Source: Ruoffia sp044336205 (lineage in GTDB: Bacteria; Bacillota; Bacilli; Lactobacillales; Aerococcaceae). Taken from it: a stretch of DNA of 64,000 nt. Below, piece after piece: positions 1-8,101 of this stretch. The stretch spans positions 1,674,001 to 1,738,000 of the forward strand of contig CP172318.1 in assembly GCA_044336205.1 (NCBI GenBank), in the 5' to 3' direction. Within the stretch, counting starts at the first letter, position 1; the number at the start of each line of letters is the position of its first letter. The position numbers and the translations under genes are program-made. Below the pieces are notes generated by a model. It had not been told where the DNA came from and searched no databases. It saw only the letters and a list, made by a program, of their open reading frames with translations.

Positions 1-945
1 AATAGCATGTTTAATCTCTTCCATAATTCCGGCTACATTCACTGAATTATCCATTGACATCACCGTACTTTCAAGTCGGTTATTGGCTAGACAATCCATT
101 ACATGGCTAATCTCTCCATAGAAGTCATCCACTTCGTGTACTAACTGAATATTTTGTTTAGCTTTATGGTCTATCTCTAAGTCATAAGCAGTCGGTCTAT
201 GAAAGTCATACAATCGAATGTTTCCCTTACTACCTTGGAATATCGCTACCGTCTCCGTTGACCGATCAAAGGCGGATTCAATCGTCGCACTGATTTGATT
301 TGCGCTAAGCTGAGCATTAACGTAGGTTTCAACACCATCATCCGTTAGTTCAAATTCAAGATTCTCAATTACCCAAGGTTCCTTTGTATAATCTTCAATT
401 AAGGCTATATTGTATACCCCCATATCTAGCAGGCAGCCACCTTGCCCGACTTCATAATGGTAAGAAGCTCGATCTTCGGGAAACACTCGACAGAGTGATG
501 TCGTTATATGCTGTAATTGTCCTATATCTCCCTCTTCAATATGTTGCTTAACGGCTTGATAAGCTCTTGTAAAGCGACTTTTCATTGCTTCCATAAAAAA
601 GACCTTTTTTTCTTTAGCTAAAGCTTGGATGAGTTCCATCTCTTGTAAATTCATCGTCGCTGGTTTCTCACAGAGGACAGCTTTTTTTGCTTTGAGACTT
701 TTTTCAACCCACTCTAAGTGGAATTTATGTGGCAAGGCAATATAGACAGCCTCAACTTTTTCTTCATCAATCAAGGCCTGATAATCATCATACACTTTGT
801 CACAAGGATGAACGGATTGGAACTCCTTAGCCTTTTTAATCGTTCTTCTTGCAACAGCGTAAAGATGTGCCCCTTCAACATGTTCCAAACTCTTTGCAAA
901 GCGATGAGCAATATTACCAGCACCAATAATTCCCCAATTAACCAT
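1..945 (-). CDS. Gfo/Idh/MocA family oxidoreductase, C-terminus cut by window edge
   Basis: Open from an ATG at 945 to the first base of the window, giving 315 residues without a stop, so the C-terminus lies outside. The N-terminus has a Rossmann nucleotide-binding loop (GAGNIA, residues 8-13), and the family EKP motif sits at residues 93-95 inside CEKPAT. These features define NAD(P)-dependent sugar or inositol-type dehydrogenases. The substrate cannot be read from sequence. The start is supported by an AGAGGAG ribosome site 6 bases upstream. It is divergent from a second member of the same family starting at 1192, so the two may serve one pathway. Confidence 0.9.
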   Translation of the reverse strand, partial: MVNWGIIGAGNIAHRFAKSLEHVEGAHLYAVARRTIKKAKEFQSVHPCDKVYDDYQALIDEEKVEAVYIALPHKFHLEWVEKSLKAKKAVLCEKPATMNLQEMELIQALAKEKKVFFMEAMKSRFTRAYQAVKQHIEEGDIGQLQHITTSLCRVFPEDRASYHYEVGQGGCLLDMGVYNIALIEDYTKEPWVIENLEFELTDDGVETYVNAQLSANQISATIESAFDRSTETVAIFQGSKGNIRLYDFHRPTAYDLEIDHKAKQNIQLVHEVDDFYGEISHVMDCLANNRLESTVMSMDNSVNVAGIMEEIKHAI

Positions 946-1191
946 ATTATTCTCCTCTGACATTCCCTTATAAAGTAACAACAGACCTTCAATTAAAATT
1001 GATGTTACTTATATATGTAATTGTTCTCTTACTTTGATTGTACCTTACTTTATTATCAATTGTAAATTATGCCTGCTAACTATTTTAGTTTCCTAGTTAA
1101 CATTTAACTAAACAAATTTAATTCTTATTCCTTTTTATTCCTTAACAAATAATTTATGATAGTTACAAACGATTATCGGAGGTATATGAAT

Positions 1192-2169
1192 ATGAAACTT
1201 GCCATCCTTGGCGCGGGAATGATTGTCAAAGATTTCCTTCAAATGGTTGCTGATATCCCTAGTATTGACCTCAAAGCTTTACTTTCTTCTGAAAGAAGTT
1301 TAGAGAAAAACCAAAAGCTTGCACAAGAATATAATATTGGCACTGTCTATACTGATCTAGATACTTTATTAGATGAAACAAACATCGATACGGTATACGT
1401 TGCTTTACCTAATCACTTACATTATGAATATAGTAAGCAGTCACTTTTAGCGGGCAAGCATGTTATTTGTGAGAAGCCATTCACATTAAAGTCGAGCGAA
1501 CTTGAAGAATTAGTAGCGATTGCTACTGACAAGCAACTGATCTTAATCGAAGCCATTACTAACCAATACTTAGCAAACTATCGTCAACTTAAAGAAGACA
1601 TTGATCACTTAGGAGAAATTCGACTAATTGAATGTAATTATTCACAGTATTCATCTCGCTATGACGTCTTCAAAGCCGGCCAAATCTTACCTGCATTCAA
1701 CCCCAAAATGGGTGGTGGAGCCTTAATGGATATCAATGTGTACAATATTCATCTCGTCGTCGGATTGTTCGGTCGTCCAGAATCAGTTACCTATTATGCT
1801 AACGTACAAAAAGACATTGATACTTCTGGGATGCTTATCCTTCAATACCTAGATAAAATAGCGGTATGTATCGGTTCCAAAGATACCTCAGCTCCGATTA
1901 AAAGTACCATCCAAGGTCGTGACGGGTCTATCATTATTAATGGTCCCACGAACACACTCAAAAGCTATACAACCGTCGAACGTGATAAAACGGAATCTCA
2001 CACTGAACTTACAACTCACCCACATCGAATGTATGAAGAGTTTGTTGAGTTTGAACGCATCATCAGCCAGCTAGACTTCAAGGCGAGTCAAGAACGCTTG
2101 GACCATAGCCTCAATGTGATGACTGTCCTTGACCAAGCTCTAGAAAGTGCTAACTTAAAATTAGGCTAA
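1192..2169 (+). CDS. Gfo/Idh/MocA family oxidoreductase
   Basis: 325-residue NAD(P)-dependent oxidoreductase. A Rossmann loop (LGAGM) is at residues 6-10 and the catalytic-region motif CEKPF at 93-97, followed by the usual alpha/beta C-terminal domain. An in-frame ATG exists at 1156, but the CGGAGG ribosome site at 1177-1182 lies between it and the ATGs at 1186 and 1192. Spacing favours 1192 (9 bases), which also places the Rossmann strand at residue 2. It is divergent from the related gene ending at 945 and ends at a bidirectional terminator. Substrate unknown. Confidence 0.88.
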   Translation: MKLAILGAGMIVKDFLQMVADIPSIDLKALLSSERSLEKNQKLAQEYNIGTVYTDLDTLLDETNIDTVYVALPNHLHYEYSKQSLLAGKHVICEKPFTLKSSELEELVAIATDKQLILIEAITNQYLANYRQLKEDIDHLGEIRLIECNYSQYSSRYDVFKAGQILPAFNPKMGGGALMDINVYNIHLVVGLFGRPESVTYYANVQKDIDTSGMLILQYLDKIAVCIGSKDTSAPIKSTIQGRDGSIIINGPTNTLKSYTTVERDKTESHTELTTHPHRMYEEFVEFERIISQLDFKASQERLDHSLNVMTVLDQALESANLKLG

Positions 2170-2173
2170 TATA

Positions 2174-2224
2174 AAAACCAATTCATTTAGATCTAGAATA
2201 TGACCGGTCAAAATGAATTGGTTT
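2174..2224. terminator. bidirectional terminator between convergent genes
   Basis: The inverted repeat AAACCAATTCATTT / AAATGAATTGGTTT has A-rich and T-rich flanks, so it can stop transcription from both the oxidoreductase on the left and ddh on the right. Confidence 0.8.
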
Positions 2225-2232
2225 CTTTATGC

Positions 2233-3201
2233 TTATAATAGTTCTTTTCTCAATGTTTCATTGGATTTAGGTGATAAGTAACGTGGCGCAATATCAAAGA
2301 CCGTGTGACATCCGCTGATGCCTTCTTCTGACAATTTGTATGCAGCACGTGCATAGGCAACATTGACCGCCGCTGTAAATTCTGGATTGCTCTCTAAGTC
2401 TAGTCCAAACTCAAGTATGTGATGATGTTCTTGCGTTGTATAGCCCGAACGAATAACACGTCCTCCATGAGGTAGGCCTCCGTGATTAGTCGCCAACTCT
2501 TCGTCACTAATAAAATGAACCGTCGTTTCATAACCTTCGAAATAATCTGGCATGTGAACAATTTGTTCCCGGACTGTTTCTTGGTCAGCACTGTCTTTTA
2601 ATACCACGTATACATCACGTTTGTGCGCAGTTTTTGAGCTATAATTAACCTTCTTGCCCTGGCGAATATCTTCTAGCAATCCTTCGTTAGGAATCGTGTA
2701 TTGAACTCCATCTTTAACACCTTCAACTCGACGCACCGCATCGCCGTGCCCTTGGCTCAAACCTTTACCCCAAAAAGTATAAGTATCACCCTTAGGTAAG
2801 ATGGATTCACCAATTAATCGATTCAAGGAGAATAATCCGGGATCCCATCCGGTTGATATAATCGACACTGTCCCGTTTCCTTTAGCTACTTGATCCATCT
2901 GTTCAAAATATTGGGGGATATTTTGATGATTATCGTAACTATCTACCGAATTAAAGTGCGCAGATAATTCAGGTCCTTGTTTTGGAATATCACTTCTTGA
3001 CCCCCCACATAAGATTAATACATCAATCTCCTCTTTAAAGTCCATGATTGAATCAATATGGTAAGCCTTAGCTTGAGTATTAATCGTCTCAGGATCTCGT
3101 CGGGTAAACACACCAACCAACTTCATATCTTGAGCATTCAGTAAGTTCATCTCAACTCCACGCCCTAAGTTACCATAACCAACAATTCCTATATTTATCA
3201 T
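2233..3201 (-). CDS. ddh: meso-diaminopimelate dehydrogenase
   Basis: 322 residues, the usual length for this enzyme. It interconverts meso-2,6-diaminopimelate and tetrahydrodipicolinate with NADP(H), the one-step branch of lysine and peptidoglycan precursor synthesis. Evidence is the N-terminal Rossmann motif GYGNLGRG (residues 8-15) and the characteristic central segment with GGSRSDIP, STGWDPG and LSQGHGDAVRR, which shape the substrate pocket. An AGGAGG ribosome site precedes the ATG. It stands alone, with terminators or promoter regions on both sides. Confidence 0.93.
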   Translation of the reverse strand: MINIGIVGYGNLGRGVEMNLLNAQDMKLVGVFTRRDPETINTQAKAYHIDSIMDFKEEIDVLILCGGSRSDIPKQGPELSAHFNSVDSYDNHQNIPQYFEQMDQVAKGNGTVSIISTGWDPGLFSLNRLIGESILPKGDTYTFWGKGLSQGHGDAVRRVEGVKDGVQYTIPNEGLLEDIRQGKKVNYSSKTAHKRDVYVVLKDSADQETVREQIVHMPDYFEGYETTVHFISDEELATNHGGLPHGGRVIRSGYTTQEHHHILEFGLDLESNPEFTAAVNVAYARAAYKLSEEGISGCHTVFDIAPRYLSPKSNETLRKELL

Positions 3202-3361
3202 CTACTAATTCCTCCTAACAAGGAAAATTAAAAACTAATTATATTTTGCTGTATTCTTCCTAATCTGTCAATAAATTCATTAGTCTATCATACTAAAAAT
3301 CACATTTCATATACATTCTGATATGTATTTGAACTTTTTTATAGAAGTGACTTACGTCCTA

Positions 3362-3370
3362 TGTTATACT
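3362..3370 (+). promoter_or_regulatory. extended -10 promoter for the DsbA-family gene
   Basis: TG-T-TATACT is an extended -10 element, 28 bases ahead of the start codon and followed by an AGGAGG ribosome site. No strong -35 element is visible. Confidence 0.5.
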
Positions 3371-3398
3371 AACACGAATAGAATTATAGGAGGAAATC

Positions 3399-4124
3399 AT
3401 GTTAGAAATTGAATTTTTCCATGATGTGATTTGTTCATTTTGCTTTCCGATGTCAGATCGCTTACGTAAAACCCTTAACCAATACCAAAATATTAAAGTA
3501 ACCCACCGCTCATTTGCTCTAGGATGGGAAGTGGAACATTTCGAGAGAATGTTCGGTAGCCATGAAGCAGTAAAACCCGAAGTCCTAGGACACTGGGAAG
3601 TAGCTAATCAAAATGACGATGACCACCGTTTCAATATCGAAGGCATGCGCGAAACAGACTTTAACTTCCCCCATTCTCAACCTGGACTTATCGCAGCCAA
3701 AGCAGTTGGATTAATCGGTGGGGACGAAATGTACTGGGAGATCTTCGATAAATTTCAAGAAGGTCTATTCATCCGCAACTTGAATATCGCTGAAAAGGAC
3801 GTTTTAGAAGACTTAGTTAAAGAAACCTCTATCGATTTTGATGCATGGAAAGAACAACGTGATAAAGAGGAGTCAAAGCAAGCTGTCTTAGACGACCTAG
3901 CCTTAGTCAATACTTACGGCATTCAAGGTGCTCCTGCCTTAGTCATTGATAAAAAATACTTAATTAGTGGTGCTCAACCACAAGCAGTCATTGAACAGAC
4001 CTTAGAGCAAGCAGCTGAAGAAGCAGGTATCTCAATAGAAAAGCCTGTAACACCTACGTTTACAATGATAGGAGACGAGGGTTCAGCCTGTCGCATCGTT
4101 GATGGCAATTGGATGTGTGACTAG
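3399..4124 (+). CDS. DsbA family oxidoreductase (FrnE-like thioredoxin fold)
   Basis: 241 residues with a thioredoxin-fold redox motif C-S-F-C (residues 12-15) right after the first beta strand, as in the FrnE/DsbA superfamily. A cis-proline context (GAPALVI) lies around residue 180, followed by a C-terminal extension with a further Cys pair. There is no signal peptide, so it acts in the cytoplasm, probably as a thiol-disulfide oxidoreductase or isomerase. AGGAGG lies 8 bases upstream. It is a single-gene unit closed by the hairpin at 4164-4197. Confidence 0.85.
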   Translation: MLEIEFFHDVICSFCFPMSDRLRKTLNQYQNIKVTHRSFALGWEVEHFERMFGSHEAVKPEVLGHWEVANQNDDDHRFNIEGMRETDFNFPHSQPGLIAAKAVGLIGGDEMYWEIFDKFQEGLFIRNLNIAEKDVLEDLVKETSIDFDAWKEQRDKEESKQAVLDDLALVNTYGIQGAPALVIDKKYLISGAQPQAVIEQTLEQAAEEAGISIEKPVTPTFTMIGDEGSACRIVDGNWMCD

Positions 4125-4163
4125 GATATACATGTCGTTTAATTGATAATTAGTTGAAAATTG

Positions 4164-4197
4164 GCTGTGAATTAGCTTACTAATTCACAGCTTTTTT
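4164..4197 (+). terminator. rho-independent terminator
   Basis: Perfect 11-bp stem GCTGTGAATTA / TAATTCACAGC with a 6-base loop and a run of six T, 40 bases after the DsbA-family stop. Confidence 0.85.
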
Positions 4198-4200
4198 ACT

Positions 4201-4540
4201 TACTATGAACTTGGAGTGACTGTACTTCAAACTAAACTCCATTACTATGAACTATGGACGACTCATTCTTCACACTAAACTCCATTACTATGAACATTGG
4301 ACGACTCATTCTTCACACTAAACACTGTTACTATGAACATTGGACGACTCATTCTTCACACTAAACACTGTTACTATGAACAATGAACTACTCATTCTTC
4401 ACACTAAACTCCATTACTATGAACAATGAACTACTCATTCTTCACACTCAACACTGGTACTATGAACAATGAAACACCCATTCTTCACACTAAACTCCAT
4501 TACTATGAACAATGAACTACTCATTCTTCACACTCAACGA
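4201..4540. repeat. array of eight 43-bp direct repeats
   Basis: The word TACTATGAAC recurs at 4201, 4243, 4286, 4329, 4372, 4415, 4458 and 4501. The first interval is 42 bases and all others are exactly 43. Each unit continues with a variable ATTGGACGA or AATGAACTA part, then the conserved CATTCTTCACACT, then CTCCAT, CACTGT or CACTGG. Units are contiguous with no spacers. The array fills most of the gap between the two terminators at 4164-4197 and 4590-4624. No ORF spans it, and no internal hairpin is obvious. Confidence 0.95.
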
Positions 4541-4589
4541 CTTATCGGGTACTTTGACATATCAATTCACCTTATTAACACAATAAAGT

Positions 4590-4624
4590 AGCTCGCCGAG
4601 AATAATTCCCAGCGAGCTGTTTTT
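4590..4624. terminator. terminator between repeat array and NADH peroxidase gene
   Basis: Stem AGCTCGC / GCGAGCT with a 15-base loop and GTTTTT on the + side. It lies 29 bases beyond the minus-strand gene's stop, so it may serve that gene too. Confidence 0.65.
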
Positions 4625-4646
4625 CAGTTCATTTAAAATTATAAAA

Positions 4647-6002
4647 TTAGAATAATTCTTTGTCACTTCCGAATGTTTCTCCTAAAGCTTGTTGTGCTAG
4701 GACATTCAAGAAGTTCCATGGTTTATCATATTCTGGTTGGAAGAAGAAGTCGGCTAGAGCCAGTTGTTCTAAAGTCCATTGTGCTGAGATAGCTACAGAC
4801 GCCGCGTTAATCGCAAACATCACATCTTGCTTAGACATTAATTGCACACCAAGGATACGGTGGCTATCTTTGTCATAGTGAACTTTCATATGAACAGTTG
4901 TATCGTCCCCAATGAATTTTGGACGAATCGTTTCTTCATAGTATTTACTTTCGACTGTTTCAGTATTCGCGTCAATATCCTTAACCCCTGCTGTTGCAAA
5001 GTGGTAGTCGAATAATGATAATGCAGAAGTCCCTGATACTGCAGGCATTTCGTATTTATTACCTTCAAGCATGTTTTTAGCTGCAATAACAGCTTGACGA
5101 CGTGCGTTTGAAGCTAGAGCAATAGCTTTCTTCTCACCTGTTGGTGCATATGGAATTAATGTAGCGTCCCCTGCAACATAGATGTTTGAATCAGTTGTCG
5201 ATTGCATGAACTCATTCACTTCAACAAAACCACGTTCGTCTAAGTCTAAAGTTCCCTGTAACCATTTTGTATTCGGGCGAACACCCACTGCCATAACAAC
5301 CGTATCGACTTCATATTCACCTTTATCTGTGATAACTTTAGTCACTTTACCATCGGTTCCTTCAAGTGATTGAACTCTCTCATTTCCTTTGAAAACCATA
5401 CCGTTATCTGCAGCATTTTTCTCTAAAATATCTGTAAATTCTTTATCTAAGTAAGTAGGCAAGATTGAATCTAATGAGTCAATCACTGTTGTCTCGATAC
5501 CTGCTTTGGCAAATGCTTCTGCAACTTCAATACCAATATATCCGCCCCCTACAACTACGGCTTTTTTGGCAGAATTCATGCGTTCTTTTACTTTTCCAGC
5601 CCAGTTACGACCACGTAAGTAATAAACATTTTCTAAGTCGTGTCCTGGACAAGGAATCTCAACTGGAACAGCCCCTGGACTTAAGAATAGCTTATCGTAA
5701 GATTCTTCGGTTTCACCTGAGTCCGTCTTTACAGTGATTGTTTTTTCAGCAGGATTTACAGCTACAACATCGCTATTCATATGAACATTAACCCCTTGTG
5801 CTCTATATGAATCTTCATTAGCATAATGCAAGCTGTCTAATGAAGGTGAGATCCCTTCTAGATAACTTTGAATCCCACACGATAGAAACGATGCAGTGTC
5901 CCCTCGCTCATATAAATGAATTTCTGCTGACCGGTCTGCTTTTAATACTGTTTGAACCGTTTCATAGCCAGCATGTGAAGTACCTACTACAATAATTTTC
6001 AT
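4647..6002 (-). CDS. npr: NADH peroxidase / NADH oxidase (FAD-dependent, Cys-sulfenic acid type)
   Basis: 451 residues, closely resembling enterococcal NADH peroxidase along its whole length. The FAD-binding N-terminus (GTSHAGYE) carries His10, and the redox-active Cys42 lies in FLSCG. A second dinucleotide motif (VVGGGYIGIE) binds NADH, VYVAGDAT contacts FAD, and the C-terminus has the family signature DFFFQP. Such enzymes reduce H2O2 (Npr) or O2 to water (Nox) with NADH. The two share these residues, so I cannot exclude Nox. The start is set at 6002, where GGAGG precedes the ATG; an upstream in-frame ATG at 6044 has no ribosome site. Useful to a catalase-poor lactic bacterium. Confidence 0.85.
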   Translation of the reverse strand: MKIIVVGTSHAGYETVQTVLKADRSAEIHLYERGDTASFLSCGIQSYLEGISPSLDSLHYANEDSYRAQGVNVHMNSDVVAVNPAEKTITVKTDSGETEESYDKLFLSPGAVPVEIPCPGHDLENVYYLRGRNWAGKVKERMNSAKKAVVVGGGYIGIEVAEAFAKAGIETTVIDSLDSILPTYLDKEFTDILEKNAADNGMVFKGNERVQSLEGTDGKVTKVITDKGEYEVDTVVMAVGVRPNTKWLQGTLDLDERGFVEVNEFMQSTTDSNIYVAGDATLIPYAPTGEKKAIALASNARRQAVIAAKNMLEGNKYEMPAVSGTSALSLFDYHFATAGVKDIDANTETVESKYYEETIRPKFIGDDTTVHMKVHYDKDSHRILGVQLMSKQDVMFAINAASVAISAQWTLEQLALADFFFQPEYDKPWNFLNVLAQQALGETFGSDKELF

Positions 6003-6258
6003 ATAAAAAACCTCCATATATTTTAACTGAATTAAGTTTAGCACATAATTAGAATGATTACAAATAAATATTTAAAATTTAAATACCATTCTAAAACCAC
6101 TTTATATAAACATTAATTCAGCATTGATATCATAAATTATTTCTTTATGAAAATAAAATAATATGCTTTCATCATTCAAATAACTGTTATATTAACAACA
6201 ATTTAATACTCCCTAATCTCTTATTTAGAACATTTAATGATGTTTTTCACAAAATAAA

Positions 6259-6295
6259 AACATTAGAAACTATCGAAAAAATAGTCTCTAATGTT
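6259..6295 (-). terminator. terminator of the ABC exporter operon
   Basis: Read on the minus strand, AACATTAGAGACTAT pairs with ATAGTTTCTAATGTT around a T-rich loop and is followed by TTATTTT. It starts 7 bases after the stop of the second exporter gene. Confidence 0.8.
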
Positions 6296-6301
6296 AATTA
6301 A

Positions 6302-8101
6302 TTATTGGCTTTGTTCCTGTAATGTTTGAAGTTGATACATATCATAATAAGTTCCCTCTAGAGCGATTAACTCATCATGATGTCCTTGTTCAATCACGCG
6401 TCCTTTGTGCAAGACATAAATTTTGTCTGCGTTTTTTATCGTTGATAGTCGGTGGGCAATAACAATTAATGTGGATTGCTCACGGATTTTCTCTAAACTT
6501 TGTTGAATGTATTGCTCGGTCTCAGTATCAATATTCGCTGTCGCCTCATCTAAGATTAGGACACGTGGATTACGTAAGACTGTTCTAGCAATATTAATTA
6601 ATTGCTTCTGCCCGGCAGATAAGGAGGATCCTCCTTCACTAATATGAGTATGATAACCTTTTTCCATGGTCTCAATAAAGTGGCTTGCACCAGTAAATTC
6701 AGCGGCTTTAATGACTTCTTCATCCGTGTAATCACCGTGCAAGCGAATATTATCTAGTACGTCACCATAGAACATAAAGGCATCTTGCTGCACCAATCCA
6801 ATCTGTTGTCTTAGGCTTCCTTTACTGTAGTTTTTAATATTTTCGTGGTTGAGGTCAATCGTTCCCCTATTGAAATCATAAAAACGCATCAATAAGTTAA
6901 TGATTGTACTCTTTCCGGAACCGGTATGCCCGACAATAGCAATCATTTCACCCGAGTTTACATCAATATTGATGTCTTTCAAAACATCATGAACTCCATC
7001 ATAGGAGAAGTATAAATCATTAATATCAATGTCTCCATCCACTTCATTATGTTGGCTATTAGCCAGTTGTTGAGGAGCTAGGTCGTCATTAGCTAATAAG
7101 TCCATACCGCGAGAAGCCGCTACTAAACCATCTTGGTAAATACTCAAGCTATCTAGCATGCTGCCAATTGGATGAAAGAATGATTTAGAATATGTAGTGA
7201 AGGCGTAGATAAGTCCAATATCAACTAAACTACCATTTAATAATTGACTTGCAAAGACCCAGATTACAATCACTAAAACAACTTGTTCAATTAAATTAAT
7301 AGCTGGCATTAATAATAATGCATTCATCTTGAACATATTCGTTCTGGCTACTAGATATTCTTGGTTCACTTTATCGAACTCTTCCTTCATTCGTTCAGTC
7401 TGATTGAATTGTTGGATTAACCACATTCCCATCGTCGACTCACTCAATTGAGCATTCACATTACTTAAGGCTCGACGCATTCTTCGGTAGATGACGGTGG
7501 ATACTTTCTGATAAATATAAATTAAGGCCAGAATAACCGGAACAAAAGCCATAAAAATCCATGACATCTCAGCGTTTAGCGAAAACATAGCCACCCCAAT
7601 CGTAAAGGCATTGATGAAGCCATCAAAGAAAGTTAAAAACACATTCCAAAACTCTTTAATCGTCTCTGTATCATTCGTAACTCGTGAGACTACTTCACCA
7701 TTAGGCACTTTATTAAAGTAATCTAAGCTCAAATTACCTAACTTATGGTATATATTATTACGCATTTTGGCTACAGTATATTCAGACGCTAGTTTAAAAC
7801 TATAATCTTTAATATACACAATCACCATACGAATTAAGAGTAAAAACAAATAAGTCAAAGCAACTCGGAGCGTTATTGCCATCGTTGCAGATTGTGTCAT
7901 AAGATAATGATCAATATATTGTTGAATAATAATTGGTAAATAAGCTGATAAAGTGGAAGCTATAATCATCATTATAATGGATAAGGCAAACCATTGGAAT
8001 TCACTTCTAGCAAAGTGGAACAGATACTTCAAAATCTCCCACTGTTCTTTTAATGAGAAGTTAGTCTTTCTTTGCTTATTTTGACTCAAGTTTTTCACCA
8101 C
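6302..8101 (-). CDS. ABC exporter, catalytic half of a heterodimer (LmrD/BmrD-like)
   Basis: 599 residues: a six-helix exporter membrane domain (about residues 30-320), then a nucleotide-binding domain with Walker A (GHTGSGKST), signature LSAGQ, Walker B VLILDEAT with the catalytic Glu, and the H-loop (IAHRLST). It pairs with the gene upstream: its start lies 26 bases inside that gene's 3' end, so the two are translationally coupled. Heterodimeric exporters of the LmrCD/BmrCD type extrude drugs or lipids. The substrate here is not known. Confidence 0.88.
   Translation of the reverse strand: MVKNLSQNKQRKTNFSLKEQWEILKYLFHFARSEFQWFALSIIMMIIASTLSAYLPIIIQQYIDHYLMTQSATMAITLRVALTYLFLLLIRMVIVYIKDYSFKLASEYTVAKMRNNIYHKLGNLSLDYFNKVPNGEVVSRVTNDTETIKEFWNVFLTFFDGFINAFTIGVAMFSLNAEMSWIFMAFVPVILALIYIYQKVSTVIYRRMRRALSNVNAQLSESTMGMWLIQQFNQTERMKEEFDKVNQEYLVARTNMFKMNALLLMPAINLIEQVVLVIVIWVFASQLLNGSLVDIGLIYAFTTYSKSFFHPIGSMLDSLSIYQDGLVAASRGMDLLANDDLAPQQLANSQHNEVDGDIDINDLYFSYDGVHDVLKDINIDVNSGEMIAIVGHTGSGKSTIINLLMRFYDFNRGTIDLNHENIKNYSKGSLRQQIGLVQQDAFMFYGDVLDNIRLHGDYTDEEVIKAAEFTGASHFIETMEKGYHTHISEGGSSLSAGQKQLINIARTVLRNPRVLILDEATANIDTETEQYIQQSLEKIREQSTLIVIAHRLSTIKNADKIYVLHKGRVIEQGHHDELIALEGTYYDMYQLQTLQEQSQ

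Noticed and set aside
4201..4540. CRISPR-like array
   Set aside because: Units are contiguous with no unique spacers, the repeat is longer than usual and not palindromic, and no cas gene is present.
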